The notes: generated from the sequence alone by a model not told the origin. A stretch of 64,000 nucleotides of DNA from Desulfobacterales bacterium (GCA_018335195.1 JAGXKN010000006.1:38763-102762); one strand, 5' to 3'; counted from the first letter of the stretch, positions 18,764 to 27,332 are shown. Made by a program: numbers and translations.

Positions 18764-19672
18764 CTATCCAAACAACTGCTGGAAGAATTTTTTCCCTTCA
18801 TGATGCTTGACGACGAGCACAGGGAGTTCTTTTTGCATGCGCCGCAGGGATTCGGAGATGTTTCCGAGCAGTGAGGTTTCCGTGCCGGTGTTCCCTGCGG
18901 CGCCGATAATGATGAGCTCCGCGCTTTCATCTTCTGCAGCCTGATAGATTTTCTCCGCTTCGCTGGTCAACTCGTCGGTGGTTTCAATCCGGCACGGGAA
19001 ATTGTCCGGATCTCGTTGAAATGATTCAATAAATTCCCGGTATTTCTTTCCCGCCCGGCTCTGACTGCGATCCGCGCTTTTCTGGGTGGAGGCCGGAAAA
19101 TACGCCTTGGTTTTATCCTGGATAAAGTGGCATATCACGGAAGACCCCTTGTTTTCGCTTAAATACAGCGCGCGGTCAAAGGCAGCCTTCGATTGCGCGG
19201 AGAAATCAATGGCGCAGAGCACCTTGCGGGCAGAACTGGAGTGAGTTTCCGGCACAAAGATAATATCGCACGGCGCCTGGGCCGCCACCTTGCCGCCGTA
19301 TACGGCCTTTCGGTCTTCGCCGGATTTCTGGCCCAGCAGCAGGATATCGGCCGCGTTTTCCTCCACACAGGAAAGAATGCCTTCTGCAGCGTCTTCCTCT
19401 TCGATCCGTACCTCGACCTCGGTGTTGTGGGTCTGGCGGAAACGGGGATCAATACGCTGATCCAATTCATCGTGGACCATCTTGTTCAGCGAGGTTTTTA
19501 GATCCGGAAAAGACTTGCTTGATTTTTTCGGCAGGTCGTATGCTTGGATGACATGCGTGAAAATGACGTTTTCGGCTTCAAACGCATTGGCGATAAACGC
19601 GGCGTAATCGATCAAGCCCGCGTCGATTTCGGTAAGATCCAGGCAGGCCATGATGTTTTTGATTATTTCCAT
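18764..19672 (-). CDS. Tandem-domain universal stress protein (UspA family)
   Basis: A 302-residue cytoplasmic protein made of two Usp domains: residues about 1-140 (IMACLDLTEIDAGL at the start, LLGQKSGEDRKAVYGGK near the end) and about 147-294 (VLCAIDFSAQSKAAFDRAL, LIIIGAAGNTGTETSLLGNISE). The second domain keeps a G-rich nucleotide loop variant, while the first ends in a degenerate form, so ATP binding may be limited to one half. It follows the BCCT transporter gene by 28 bp on the same strand, so it is probably co-transcribed and linked to osmotic or general stress. Confidence 0.85.
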   Translation of the reverse strand: MEIIKNIMACLDLTEIDAGLIDYAAFIANAFEAENVIFTHVIQAYDLPKKSSKSFPDLKTSLNKMVHDELDQRIDPRFRQTHNTEVEVRIEEEDAAEGILSCVEENAADILLLGQKSGEDRKAVYGGKVAAQAPCDIIFVPETHSSSARKVLCAIDFSAQSKAAFDRALYLSENKGSSVICHFIQDKTKAYFPASTQKSADRSQSRAGKKYREFIESFQRDPDNFPCRIETTDELTSEAEKIYQAAEDESAELIIIGAAGNTGTETSLLGNISESLRRMQKELPVLVVKHHEGKKFFQQLFG

Positions 19673-19700
19673 AATCGGTTATCCTGTTTTTATTATTCGG

Positions 19701-21305
19701 TTACGAAGCGGTGTGCTTATCAATCAGGTTCTGGATAAGCTCCTCGTAGCTTTCGCGTTCAATGGCCCGCTCGCGGAGCCGTTCGGTTTCGTATTCTTTT
19801 TCCAGCCCTTTTCTCAGGCTGAAGGCCATGAGAATCAATATCACCGCAAAAGGCAGGCCGGTGGTAATCGAGGCTGTCTGAAGAGCTCCGAGCCCGCCGC
19901 CGACAAGCAGAACCGCGGCCACTGCGCCCTCCATGGAGGCCCAGAAAACGCGCTGGGTGACCGGGGAATTGAGCTTGCCGCCCGAGGTAAAGGCATCCAC
20001 TACCAGGGAGCCGGAGTCCGATGAGGTGATAAAAAAGCTGACTACCAGCATGATTGCGGCAAAATTGGCGATCATGGATAGGGGGAGATGCTCCAGCAGG
20101 GCATATATCGAAATGGCCACGTTTTCCTGCACGGCTTGGGCAATCCGGCCCGTTCCCTCGAGTTCCAGCAGCAAAGCGGATCCTCCGAAGGCCGTAATCC
20201 AGAGAAACGTCAAAAGCGAGGGGATTATCAATACGCTGAGCACAAATTCCCGCAGCGTGCGCCCCTTGGAAATCCTTGCGATGAACATGCCCACAAAAGG
20301 CGACCAGGCAATCCACCAGGACCAGTAGAAGATCGTCCAGGAATTCTGCCAATCCGTGTCCCGGTAACCCTCGGCCCATAAGCTGATTTCGAAGAACTCG
20401 TTGATGTACACGCCGGTGTTCTGCACGAACGTATCCAGGATAAACAGGGTGGGACCCGCGAGCAGGATGAATATCAGCAGAATGGCGCCAATATTGAGGT
20501 TGAGTTCGGACAGGCGTTTTACGCCCTGGTCGAGTCCGGAAACCACGGAAATGGTTGCCGCTGCTGTAATTGCTGCCACCAGCAGCACCTGGACATATAC
20601 GCTGTCGGGCAGGCCGAAGAGGTGATGCAGCCCGGAGTTGACCTGCTGTACGCCGAATCCCAGGGATGTGGCCAGCCCGAACAGGGTGGAGAGCACGGCC
20701 AGCACGTCGATGACATCTCCCCATATTCCGTATACCCGGTCGCCGAGTAGGGGATAAAATATGGAGCGGATGGCCAGGGGCAGCCCCCGGTTGAAAGCGA
20801 AAAAGGCCAGTGACATGCCCACCAGGGCATAAATTCCCCACGGATGCAGGCCCCAGTGCAAAAAGGTGGTTTTCATGGCCTGTTTTGCCGCTTCCGTGCC
20901 CTCGCTGGCAAACACGGGATCGCTGAAGTGGAAAATGGGCTCTGCCACGCTCCAGAAAAGAATCCCGATGCCCATGCCCGCGGAAAAGAGCATGGCAAAC
21001 CAGGACAGGCGGGAAAATTCGGGCACGGCGTTTTTGCCGCCCAGCCGGATGTTGCCGTACTTGCTGAAAGCGATGTAGAGCATCATCAGCAGGTAGAAAT
21101 TTACCGAGATGATTAAAAACCACCCGAAGTTATTCGAAATAGCGTTCTGGGTGCTGGAAAACGCGCGTTCCATGGGCTCGCCGACCGCAAGGGTGACGGC
21201 GATAAAAATGCCCAGCAGGATTGTCGTGGGCCAGAATACGGGCGGATGGATGTCAAAGTAGCGATGCGTTCGCCTGGGTTCGGTTTGAGCGCCTCTGTCG
21301 TTCAT
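19701..21305 (-). CDS. BCCT family betaine/choline/carnitine transporter
   Basis: A 534-residue secondary transporter with twelve predicted helices. It carries the glycine-rich GMGIGILFWSVAEP motif of TM3 and the tryptophan segment WWIAWSPFVGMFIARISKGR of TM8, both diagnostic for the BCCT family. The C-terminal tail is charged (EKEYETERLRERAIERESYE), as in osmotically regulated members. It imports quaternary ammonium compounds such as glycine betaine, driven by Na+ or H+. Substrate cannot be fixed from sequence. The gene is first in a two-gene unit with the double universal stress protein. Confidence 0.9.
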   Translation of the reverse strand: MNDRGAQTEPRRTHRYFDIHPPVFWPTTILLGIFIAVTLAVGEPMERAFSSTQNAISNNFGWFLIISVNFYLLMMLYIAFSKYGNIRLGGKNAVPEFSRLSWFAMLFSAGMGIGILFWSVAEPIFHFSDPVFASEGTEAAKQAMKTTFLHWGLHPWGIYALVGMSLAFFAFNRGLPLAIRSIFYPLLGDRVYGIWGDVIDVLAVLSTLFGLATSLGFGVQQVNSGLHHLFGLPDSVYVQVLLVAAITAAATISVVSGLDQGVKRLSELNLNIGAILLIFILLAGPTLFILDTFVQNTGVYINEFFEISLWAEGYRDTDWQNSWTIFYWSWWIAWSPFVGMFIARISKGRTLREFVLSVLIIPSLLTFLWITAFGGSALLLELEGTGRIAQAVQENVAISIYALLEHLPLSMIANFAAIMLVVSFFITSSDSGSLVVDAFTSGGKLNSPVTQRVFWASMEGAVAAVLLVGGGLGALQTASITTGLPFAVILILMAFSLRKGLEKEYETERLRERAIERESYEELIQNLIDKHTAS

Positions 21306-21838
21306 GGTCGATTGCCTGGCCTGTGGATTGCACGCCGGGTATAAGAAGGTTTTTTACAGCCGGCGCGGTGTTATGAAATATTACCAATATTTGAAAATCG
21401 GACAGTCATCAACGGTTTTGCCTGGGCACGCGGCACCGTATGGGCGAACCAGTGGGTTCGCCTTGCTTATTGTTCAAATCATGGCTATTGTGGAGTTTTT
21501 TGTCAAGAGATTGCTGCAGTGCCCGGCATAAGGGGGACAGAAGGCATGCAACAAAAATTGCCGCCGGGGGGTTGCATCCGGCGGCAGGATATATTATGTT
21601 AAAGCAAACACATACAGAAGAAATTCATCAAGGTCGTTCATTTCAATCTTAAAACCCGTCTGGAAACAAATTTCAAGCCATTTCGACAACTGAAAACGGC
21701 CGGAACGAAGTCTTCCTGTTCCCACCAGTGCTTTTTTGCCGGTTCGACGGATGTATTCCCGCATCCGGGAGCATTCGTACCGGGCTTTAAAAAAGGCTTG
21801 CGGGAGGGATTTTTATTAATCGAGAAAGGAGAATGATT
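21306..21838. other. Long intergenic region, possible short ORF only
   Basis: About 530 bp between the divergent BCCT and FKBP genes. The ORFs that start at 21304 and 21440 lack good ribosome sites and family character. The one coding candidate is listed separately (21594-21764, minus). The strong AAAGGAG site just before the FKBP start marks the right border. Confidence 0.5.
21594..21764 (-). CDS. Possible 56-residue protein, unknown
   Basis: An open frame on the minus strand from ATG (complement of 21762-21764) to TAA at 21594-21596. It reads MREYIRRTGKKALVGTGRLR at the start and ends DEFLLYVFALT, with balanced amino-acid content unlike the Arg/Pro-rich shadow ORFs. The open frame continues about 15 codons upstream without a stop. 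No clear ribosome site precedes it and I do not recognise it, so it may be a gene remnant or chance. Confidence 0.22.
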   Translation of the reverse strand: MREYIRRTGKKALVGTGRLRSGRFQLSKWLEICFQTGFKIEMNDLDEFLLYVFALT

Positions 21839-22267
21839 ATGACACAGGCAAAATCAGGTGACAACGTGAAAATCCATTACAAAGGCAAGCTGGATGACGG
21901 CTCGGTCTTTGACAGCTCCGAGGGCAAGGATCCCCTGGAGTTTAAAGTCGGGGAAGGCAATATTATCCCCGGTGTCGAAGAGGCGGTTGTCGGAATGTCT
22001 CCGGAAGAGACCAAGGAGACCACGATCCCGCCGGATAAGGCCTACGGAGAGTACCGCGATGATATGGTCATCGAGGTGGACCGGTCCCAGTTCCCCGAGC
22101 ACATTACGCCCGAGCTCGGGCAGCAGCTGGAACTCAAGCAGTCCGAAGGCGAAAACATCGTGGTAACCGTGACCGACGTGGGAGAGGAAAAGGTTACCCT
22201 GGATGCCAACCATCCCCTGGCAGGCAAGGATCTGACTTTCGAGATCACTCTGCAGGAAATCGACTAG
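21839..22267 (+). CDS. FKBP-type peptidyl-prolyl cis-trans isomerase (SlyD-like)
   Basis: A 142-residue cytoplasmic FKBP with the SlyD/FkpB arrangement: VKIHYKGKLDDGSVFDSSEG at the start, FKVGEGNIIPGVEEAVVGM, then an inserted-in-flap chaperone domain (about 68-120) and the return strand LTFEITLQEID. It catalyses prolyl isomerisation and assists folding. The metal-binding His-rich tail of E. coli SlyD is absent. GGAG lies seven bases before the second ATG (21839); the ATG at 21833 is too close to it. A strong terminator follows 30 bp after the stop, so the gene is probably monocistronic. Confidence 0.9.
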   Translation: MTQAKSGDNVKIHYKGKLDDGSVFDSSEGKDPLEFKVGEGNIIPGVEEAVVGMSPEETKETTIPPDKAYGEYRDDMVIEVDRSQFPEHITPELGQQLELKQSEGENIVVTVTDVGEEKVTLDANHPLAGKDLTFEITLQEID

Positions 22268-22298
22268 GATCGTGCAGTATCCGGCAGACGCGATAAAG

Positions 22299-22345
22299 CG
22301 GCCGCAGCCCGGGCGATTTGCCCATGGCATGCGGCCGTTTTTGTT
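22299..22345 (+). terminator. Rho-independent terminator after the FKBP gene
   Basis: Perfect 8-bp stem CGGCCGCA (22299-22306) / TGCGGCCG (22330-22337) with a 23-base loop that can pair further, followed by TTTTTGTTT. It lies 31 bp past the stop codon on the same strand. Confidence 0.85.
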
Positions 22346-22504
22346 TCGTGCTTGAATATTGATAAGCCTGTAAAAAGTCCTTTTTACAGGCAGTGTTAAG
22401 TTTGAAGTGATTAAGTGTTTAAGTAAAATCAGAGACTTATCTTTTTATTGCTTGGCGGGCATAACATTTTTAGGACTTTTTCCGAAGCCATCAATATAGC
22501 CTCG

Positions 22505-23827
22505 TTATGCATCGCTTTTTTCAATTACCGGAAACGTGGCCCCGCCGTCGGGAAATATCGCCACCCGGGCGTTTTTCTTGAGCTTTTTTGCACCGGCTGA
22601 AATGACCGCTTCAGGGGTCTTGCAGTTGTGAAAAAAACCCAGGTGCCGGACTTCGGTATCCGAAAGTGCGGGCACATGGAAAAACAGCCGGTATTCCCGG
22701 ATCAGGCGCATGGAGTAATAGGTCAGAAACCGCTCCTCCACGTTTAAGCCCTTTTTGATGGTATTTAAAAACCCCATCACGTTGGATTTGCCCACGGCCT
22801 TCAGGATGGTGCGCAAAACCGCAAGGGGCGGGGGCTTGTCCGGCAGCGGGATGTCGTCCATCCCCCGTGCGGCGCGCAGAAAGCCCATCACGACACCGCC
22901 GGGCTGCAGCGCCGGCAGGGCGTTGCCCACGCACTTCATGCTCTGCTTGAAGTTGATGTCCATTGGATGGGAATTTACGATCACCGCATCCATGGGACCA
23001 TCCAGCCGGACGCCCGCCACTTTCCGGTTGAATTCCACGCCCCTGCGGTGGGCGGAAACCGGGTCGCCGGCAAAAGCGGCCGCGATTTTCCGGTTTTCAT
23101 CAAGCAGAACGTTTAAAGCAAAAATATCCGCCCGGATCAGATTCCTTGTTTCTTCCAGGTCCTGTCTGAACGTGTTTTCATCCGGTGCCATGCCCACCCG
23201 GTTAAACCGGTAGGGCGGCTCGGCGATCATGCCGTGGTGATGGCCGATGGCCTCGGCTGCGGCAACGCCGGGAAACAGGTTTTTCATCCCGCCGCCGAAG
23301 CCGGCCCAGAGATGTGGCTCGATCATGCCCGCCAGGATCACCAGGTCGCTTTCATGCACTTTTTTATCCAGCACGACCGGTGTTGCCCGGCTTGTTTTGC
23401 CGAAATCGTGATGGCGGGAGGGATCAAAAGCATCCGGGTTGGACCAGGAAACGCGCTTCAGGTTGTCCGCCCCGATTTTTTCAGCCATTTCTGACTCGGT
23501 CATTGGGGTGTGAATGCCCAGGGCCGGCATTACGTGAATTTTTCCGGTCCCGACCCGTTCCAGGGAATCAAGCAGCAGGTGGAAGAAACGATGGGCCGGC
23601 GTGGGCCGGGTATTATCATCCACGATGATCAGAACCGTTTTGCCGGAAAGGTCCTTTTCGGAAAGCGCCCGGCTGTCTTCCGGGTTTTCCAGGGCGGTCT
23701 GCACGATTTCGGTTTCTTCTTCCCGGACCCGCCCGGAGATGTCCACGCGCTCCGGCAGGTGCACCTGCCAGGAATCAGGCAGCGAAAGTGCCAGAAATTC
23801 TTCTCCCCATGGCAGTTTGATTTCCAT
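22505..23827 (-). CDS. LarA-like nickel-pincer racemase/epimerase family protein (DUF2088)
   Basis: A 440-residue LarA homologue. Family residues are visible in order: VDDNTRPTP (the Asp/Arg pair), GIHTPMT (active-site His), then EPHLWAGFGGGMKNLFPGVA, which holds a second His and the lysine that carries the nickel-pincer nucleotide, and GHHHGM. LarA enzymes racemise lactate or other 2-hydroxy acids through hydride transfer. The N-terminal 55 codons of the longer ORF are excluded: the ATG at 23827 has GAGG eight bases upstream and starts the conserved MEIKLPWGEE. No cofactor-making larB/C/E genes are adjacent. The substrate is unknown. Confidence 0.8.
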   Translation of the reverse strand: MEIKLPWGEEFLALSLPDSWQVHLPERVDISGRVREEETEIVQTALENPEDSRALSEKDLSGKTVLIIVDDNTRPTPAHRFFHLLLDSLERVGTGKIHVMPALGIHTPMTESEMAEKIGADNLKRVSWSNPDAFDPSRHHDFGKTSRATPVVLDKKVHESDLVILAGMIEPHLWAGFGGGMKNLFPGVAAAEAIGHHHGMIAEPPYRFNRVGMAPDENTFRQDLEETRNLIRADIFALNVLLDENRKIAAAFAGDPVSAHRRGVEFNRKVAGVRLDGPMDAVIVNSHPMDINFKQSMKCVGNALPALQPGGVVMGFLRAARGMDDIPLPDKPPPLAVLRTILKAVGKSNVMGFLNTIKKGLNVEERFLTYYSMRLIREYRLFFHVPALSDTEVRHLGFFHNCKTPEAVISAGAKKLKKNARVAIFPDGGATFPVIEKSDA

Positions 23828-24034
23828 TTTGCGGCCTCTTTGTTTTGACGGGTGAGCGACTTGGAATCCTGTTACTGATTGATATATCAGATCATTGACT
23901 TTTGTCCCACAGGTTTTTTCAAGCACAGCATTTCCCCCTTTTCCTTGTCGAAATCGGTATCGGACGAAAAATACCGATATCGACAACGGCAACGCCTTGT
24001 GGCTTGATTGGCGTTATTTTTTAGATCCGCTGCG

Positions 24035-24649
24035 CCCTGTAAAAAAGAAACCCGACTCTTTCCGGATTTTCGCAGGGTCGGGACGGCGGGGAAGTTTGTG
24101 CATATGCCGTCCGCTATCGCGCCCGATGCATCTGCGCAAACCACCCCGCCGTCCCGCCCTGTCCAACCTCCTCGACAATTCCACCAATATAGTCCCGAAA
24201 GGCTTCAATTGTCCTGGCGTAGGGGCGAACCCGTGTGTTCGCCCTCTCTCCGATCAAAGATACAGGTTCGCCCCTACGGATATTCATTTGTCAATGTTTG
24301 CGCCTGAAGGAGCTGTCAGGATATTATCGTGCGGGGATTGACGGGGCTGCCGCATGGCGCATTGCACGAGGGGCGGCGCAGCTCTTGGCGAAGCTGAGCA
24401 GGCGGCCGGCTTTGTTTGAGCCCGCGATAGCAGGCGATTTTGCCGAGCCGCCGCGAAGCGAGCCTTAGAGATGCACGGCCCGAGTGCAGCGACAAGCGGT
24501 TGTCCCGGCAAACGACGCTCGCGGATAAGCGTTGACGACCCGGGTTTTTTCCAGATGTTTTCAACATAGGAATGCGCTGCAAAAAAATATCAGGCTTCAA
24601 GGCTTTTCGCAGGTTCGGGCCGGCGGGGAAGTCTGCGCATCTGCCGTTT
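24035..24649 (+). repeat. Large intergenic repeat, copy 1 (about 615 bp)
   Basis: Bounded by two related end units (24035-24110 and 24575-24649), each with the order CTGCAAAAAA..., GGCTT/CTTTCC, TTTTCGCAGG, CGGCGGGGAAG, GCATATGCCG-like. Between them lies a central part (24320-24520) closely similar to 52600-52800. Small insertions and deletions between the copies are not multiples of three, and no frame is kept, so it is probably non-coding. It fills most of the 919-bp gap 23828-24746, which has no supported gene. Confidence 0.75.
24218..24278. repeat. Perfect 14-bp inverted repeat inside repeat copy 1
   Basis: CGTAGGGGCGAACC (24218-24231) and GGTTCGCCCCTACG (24265-24278) are exact reverse complements around a 33-base loop. 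Copy 2 at 52.5 kb has only a decayed left arm (TGTAGGGGCGAGCC). It has the form of a miniature element nested in the larger repeat. Confidence 0.7.
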
Positions 24650-24746
24650 CATTGCAACCTTTGATCATTTCCCGGCTTTCCTTTTCGACGAATCCGGATT
24701 ATGATTTATAATTAGCAAATTCGAACGCCTTGCAGGACAGCAGCGC

Positions 24747-25154
24747 ATGAAACGAGTGAAAAAATACCTGGCACTCATGGCCACCGGGATTATGGTTGGA
24801 GCTAGCGGGCATACTCAAATCCCGGATGACATTATCAATCGTTACCTTGCCTACGAGGACATGGACGTCAAGACGCCCTTTATTCACAGGGTGCGGGATC
24901 CGAGAATCGAGGGGGTGCTGGTCAACCGCACGACCTATGAGCTGCAGGTAAAGGTGAAGCTCTCGTTTTACACGGTATTCCGGGAAGTGCTCGACGAGGT
25001 GACCATCACCGCGGATTTTGCCCCCCGGGGAGAACATGCGTTTAAAAAGGAGCTTTCCAACCGGGATCAGATCGACCGGATCCGCAGGCCATACGGGATC
25101 AAATGGGAATTTGATTACCTGGTGGTCGACGGCGAGAAAATCGATACGCGATAG
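24747..25154 (+). CDS. Hypothetical exported protein
   Basis: A 135-residue protein with a basic start (MKRVKKYLAL) and a moderately hydrophobic segment up to VGASGHTQ, probably a signal peptide. The rest alternates hydrophobic and polar residues as in a small beta-sandwich (TTYELQVKVKLSFYTVFREV). I do not recognise a family. A -10-like TATAAT lies at 24707-24712. It precedes the superoxide reductase-like gene by about 70 bp on the same strand, so the two may share a transcript. Confidence 0.55.
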   Translation: MKRVKKYLALMATGIMVGASGHTQIPDDIINRYLAYEDMDVKTPFIHRVRDPRIEGVLVNRTTYELQVKVKLSFYTVFREVLDEVTITADFAPRGEHAFKKELSNRDQIDRIRRPYGIKWEFDYLVVDGEKIDTR

Positions 25155-25221
25155 GCTCACACTCTACCGCCCGGCGGTTTTCTGGTAGCGCCGGGCAAAG
25201 CCGACACGAAAGGAGGACGCA

Positions 25222-25647
25222 ATGGGAAATACGCGAGCCGTGCTGTTGTGTTTGTGCGCAGCGCTTATGTTGGCAGTGTTTTTTGTCCCGGCAGCCGCGG
25301 CCAATGAGTCTGCCGTGGAAATCGAGGCCCCGGAAGAGGCGGCCGTGGGAGAGCAGGTCACAATTACCCTGGATGTCGTTCATGAAGGCAACAATTTTAT
25401 TCATCACACCGAGTGGGTGGAATTGCAAATTAACGGCGAAACCGTCAAGCGGTGGGAATATTCCATGTTCGGCAAACCGCCGGGGGAGAACTTTTCCGTT
25501 TCTTTTTCCTATACGGCGGAGAAAGATCTCCAACTCCAAGCCGAGGCCTCCTGTAATCTTCACGGCAGCAGAAATGTTGCAGAGCAAACGATAACCGTGG
25601 AATCCGCCGCTTCATCTGAGCAATCCGCGGAACCATCCGGCGAGTAA
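25222..25647 (+). CDS. Exported superoxide reductase-like (desulfoferrodoxin-domain) protein
   Basis: A 141-residue protein with a signal peptide (cleaved near AAAANES) and a desulfoferrodoxin/neelaredoxin core. The iron-site pattern is HEGNNFIHHTEWVEL (two of the usual histidines six residues apart) and SCNLHG (Cys and His ligands). The first histidine of the normal four-His site, usually in an HVP motif ahead of EAPE, is not present; the matching place reads AVEIEAPEE. So the metal site may be altered. Superoxide reductases reduce superoxide to peroxide without making oxygen, a defence typical of anaerobes. AAAGGAGGA precedes the start. A 52-codon membrane protein gene follows 9 bp later. 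Confidence 0.75.
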   Translation: MGNTRAVLLCLCAALMLAVFFVPAAAANESAVEIEAPEEAAVGEQVTITLDVVHEGNNFIHHTEWVELQINGETVKRWEYSMFGKPPGENFSVSFSYTAEKDLQLQAEASCNLHGSRNVAEQTITVESAASSEQSAEPSGE

Positions 25648-25656
25648 GGTCAGATC

Positions 25657-25815
25657 ATGATTCTTGCATTCGGGGTGCTCAATATTATTTTGCTGGTATG
25701 GCAGCTTCTCACGGGCCTGCATGTCATCCGGGTTTCTCCGCGGGTCCACCGCAAAACCGGCATCGCACTGGTTGCAAGTGCAGCGGTGCACGCGGGCCTG
25801 GCGCTTCTGGCATGA
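25657..25815 (+). CDS. Very small two-helix membrane protein
   Basis: A 52-codon ORF starting MILAFGVLNIILLVWQLLTG, with a second hydrophobic segment TGIALVASAAVHAGLALLA joined by a short basic loop (RVSPRVHRK). It starts 9 bp after the superoxide reductase-like gene, with AAGG upstream. The tight spacing and clean two-helix pattern support it being real and co-expressed, possibly as a membrane anchor or electron-transfer partner (inference). Confidence 0.55.
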   Translation: MILAFGVLNIILLVWQLLTGLHVIRVSPRVHRKTGIALVASAAVHAGLALLA

Positions 25816-25855
25816 AAAGCGGCATGGATCGGCAAGCTGCGGCCGAACAGACCGG

Positions 25856-27121
25856 TTATTTTCTCACCGGCCTGCCGAATGCCTGCCGGGCCAAGTCCCT
25901 TCGTCTGGGCTGGTAGGTGTTGTCTGCCTTTTCCCTGCGAAGGACCTGCTGGAACAGTTTTGACATTTTGACCTGTTGGGGCTCGTGGCTGTAAAATTTG
26001 TCCCAGGCATAAAAAAGCATCTGCTGCAGGCGTTCTGCAGACATCTGCGCAGGGTGATAAACCACCTTGTCCGCGGTGTAGTCGTCCCAGTCGTAGGAAA
26101 ATATCCGGTTTTCCGAATGCAGCTTTTTAAAGGCGCGTGTATGCGGAAAAGGGGTCAGGACCGTGAATTCGGCGAGGTCGAGTTCGATTTCTAACAGAAA
26201 ATCAATGAGCCGCTTGATAAAATCTTCGGTATGGCTGTCCAGACCGAGCAGAATGGTGCCTTCCACTGCGATCCCGTGGTCATGATAGCGCTTGATGCGC
26301 TCTTTGATGTAATCCGATGTGTCAAACACGGCTTGGTAGACATACCAGGCCCCCGCCTGTGCGGCCAGATCCAGCACTTCCGGATCATCTTCAATGGGAT
26401 GGGAGCACCATTTTTTCTTTAAGGGGATCATTTCCCGGAACAGGTCTTTTTCCCAGCGGGTATCCTGGGCAAGGGAGTTGTCCACGATAAACAGCCGGTT
26501 GTTATCAATGGCGGCCATTTCCGCAATCGCGTGATCCACGGGCCGGGGCCGGAACTGGCGGCCTCCCAGATAGGAAACGGCGCACGGATAGCAGTTAAAC
26601 CGGCACCCCCGGGAGGCGTGCACCAGGTCCACCATCTGGATGCCCCGGTAGTTGTATAGTTCCCTTTTGAGAATATCTCTGCGTGCCGGGCCGACGGACT
26701 CAATGGGGGGGCGGTCGTTGAGGTAATCATATACCTTGCGGAGCCGGTTTTTTTCGAAATCCGCAAAAACCTCCTCCATCCGGCCCTCGGCCTCCCCCAG
26801 AAAAACGGCATCCGCGTGATCTGCTGTCTCTTCTGCGTGGAGCATGGCTGCGATTCCGCCGAATATCACCGGGATGCCCTTTTGTCTGTAAGTATCCGCG
26901 ATCTGCCAGCCCCGCTTGACCTGGCTGGAGAGCATCATGGAGATGCCGACAAAATCCGCTGGACGTTCAAAATCGATGGCCTCCAGGTTTTCATCCACGA
27001 ACTCGACGTCAACGTCTGCGGGCAGGGCTGCGGCAAATACCACCGGCCCGTGCGGGGGCAGGTGGAATTCGGTCTGGCGGGCCAGCTTGGGCCACTTGGG
27101 GTAGATAAGTCTGAATTTCAT
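25856..27121 (-). CDS. B12-binding-type radical SAM protein
   Basis: A 421-residue enzyme with an N-terminal B12-binding-like Rossmann region (about 1-130, MKFRLIYPKWPKL, PVIFGGIAAML) and a radical SAM barrel with SRGCRFNCYPCAV, the CxxxCxxC cluster motif, near residue 172. The DxHxxG cobalamin ligand motif is not obvious, as in many members of this broad group. The reaction is unknown; relatives act as methylases or on lipids. It lies downstream of an ACP gene on the same strand but across a 211-bp gap with several hairpins, so it may be an independent unit at the edge of the lipid locus. Confidence 0.78.
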   Translation of the reverse strand: MKFRLIYPKWPKLARQTEFHLPPHGPVVFAAALPADVDVEFVDENLEAIDFERPADFVGISMMLSSQVKRGWQIADTYRQKGIPVIFGGIAAMLHAEETADHADAVFLGEAEGRMEEVFADFEKNRLRKVYDYLNDRPPIESVGPARRDILKRELYNYRGIQMVDLVHASRGCRFNCYPCAVSYLGGRQFRPRPVDHAIAEMAAIDNNRLFIVDNSLAQDTRWEKDLFREMIPLKKKWCSHPIEDDPEVLDLAAQAGAWYVYQAVFDTSDYIKERIKRYHDHGIAVEGTILLGLDSHTEDFIKRLIDFLLEIELDLAEFTVLTPFPHTRAFKKLHSENRIFSYDWDDYTADKVVYHPAQMSAERLQQMLFYAWDKFYSHEPQQVKMSKLFQQVLRREKADNTYQPRRRDLARQAFGRPVRK

Positions 27122-27167
27122 CGTTTATCAAGATTTCGAAAGTAAAAACTTTGATTGTTTTGTCACA

Positions 27168-27271
27168 AACCCGCTGCTAAGGTAGCGGGTTCCAAAACTT
27201 AAACAGAGACACCTCGTGTCTTTTTATTTTCCTGCTTCGCGGGAAAATAAATCCACCCCCTTTGCGGGTGG
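27168..27271. other. Run of four consecutive perfect or near-perfect hairpins
   Basis: Four stem-loops lie in about 105 bp: AACCCGCT/AGCGGGTT (27168-27191), AGACAC/GTGTCT with a 3-base loop and then TTTTTATTTT (27207-27230), a 10-bp stem ATTTTCCTGC/GCGGGAAAAT with loop TTC (27226-27248), and CCACCC/GGGTGG (27253-27271). The second is a terminator in the + direction, the fourth in the - direction. No gene is seen in the gap 27122-27332. Confidence 0.7.
27244..27271 (-). terminator. Probable terminator of the ACP gene
   Basis: On the minus strand CCACCC, a 7-base loop, GGGTGG, then ATTTATTTT. It lies about 60 bp after the ACP stop codon and would separate that gene from the radical SAM gene downstream. 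Confidence 0.5.
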
Positions 27272-27332
27272 TTGTTTACTCCCAAACCGGCGGGCAAAGT
27301 ACAAAGAAAGCATACCATGCCCGGATCTCCGA

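Noticed and set aside
24235..24600. Short open frames within repeat copy 1 (both strands)
   Set aside because: Insertions and deletions relative to copy 2 shift frame, and no ribosome sites are present.
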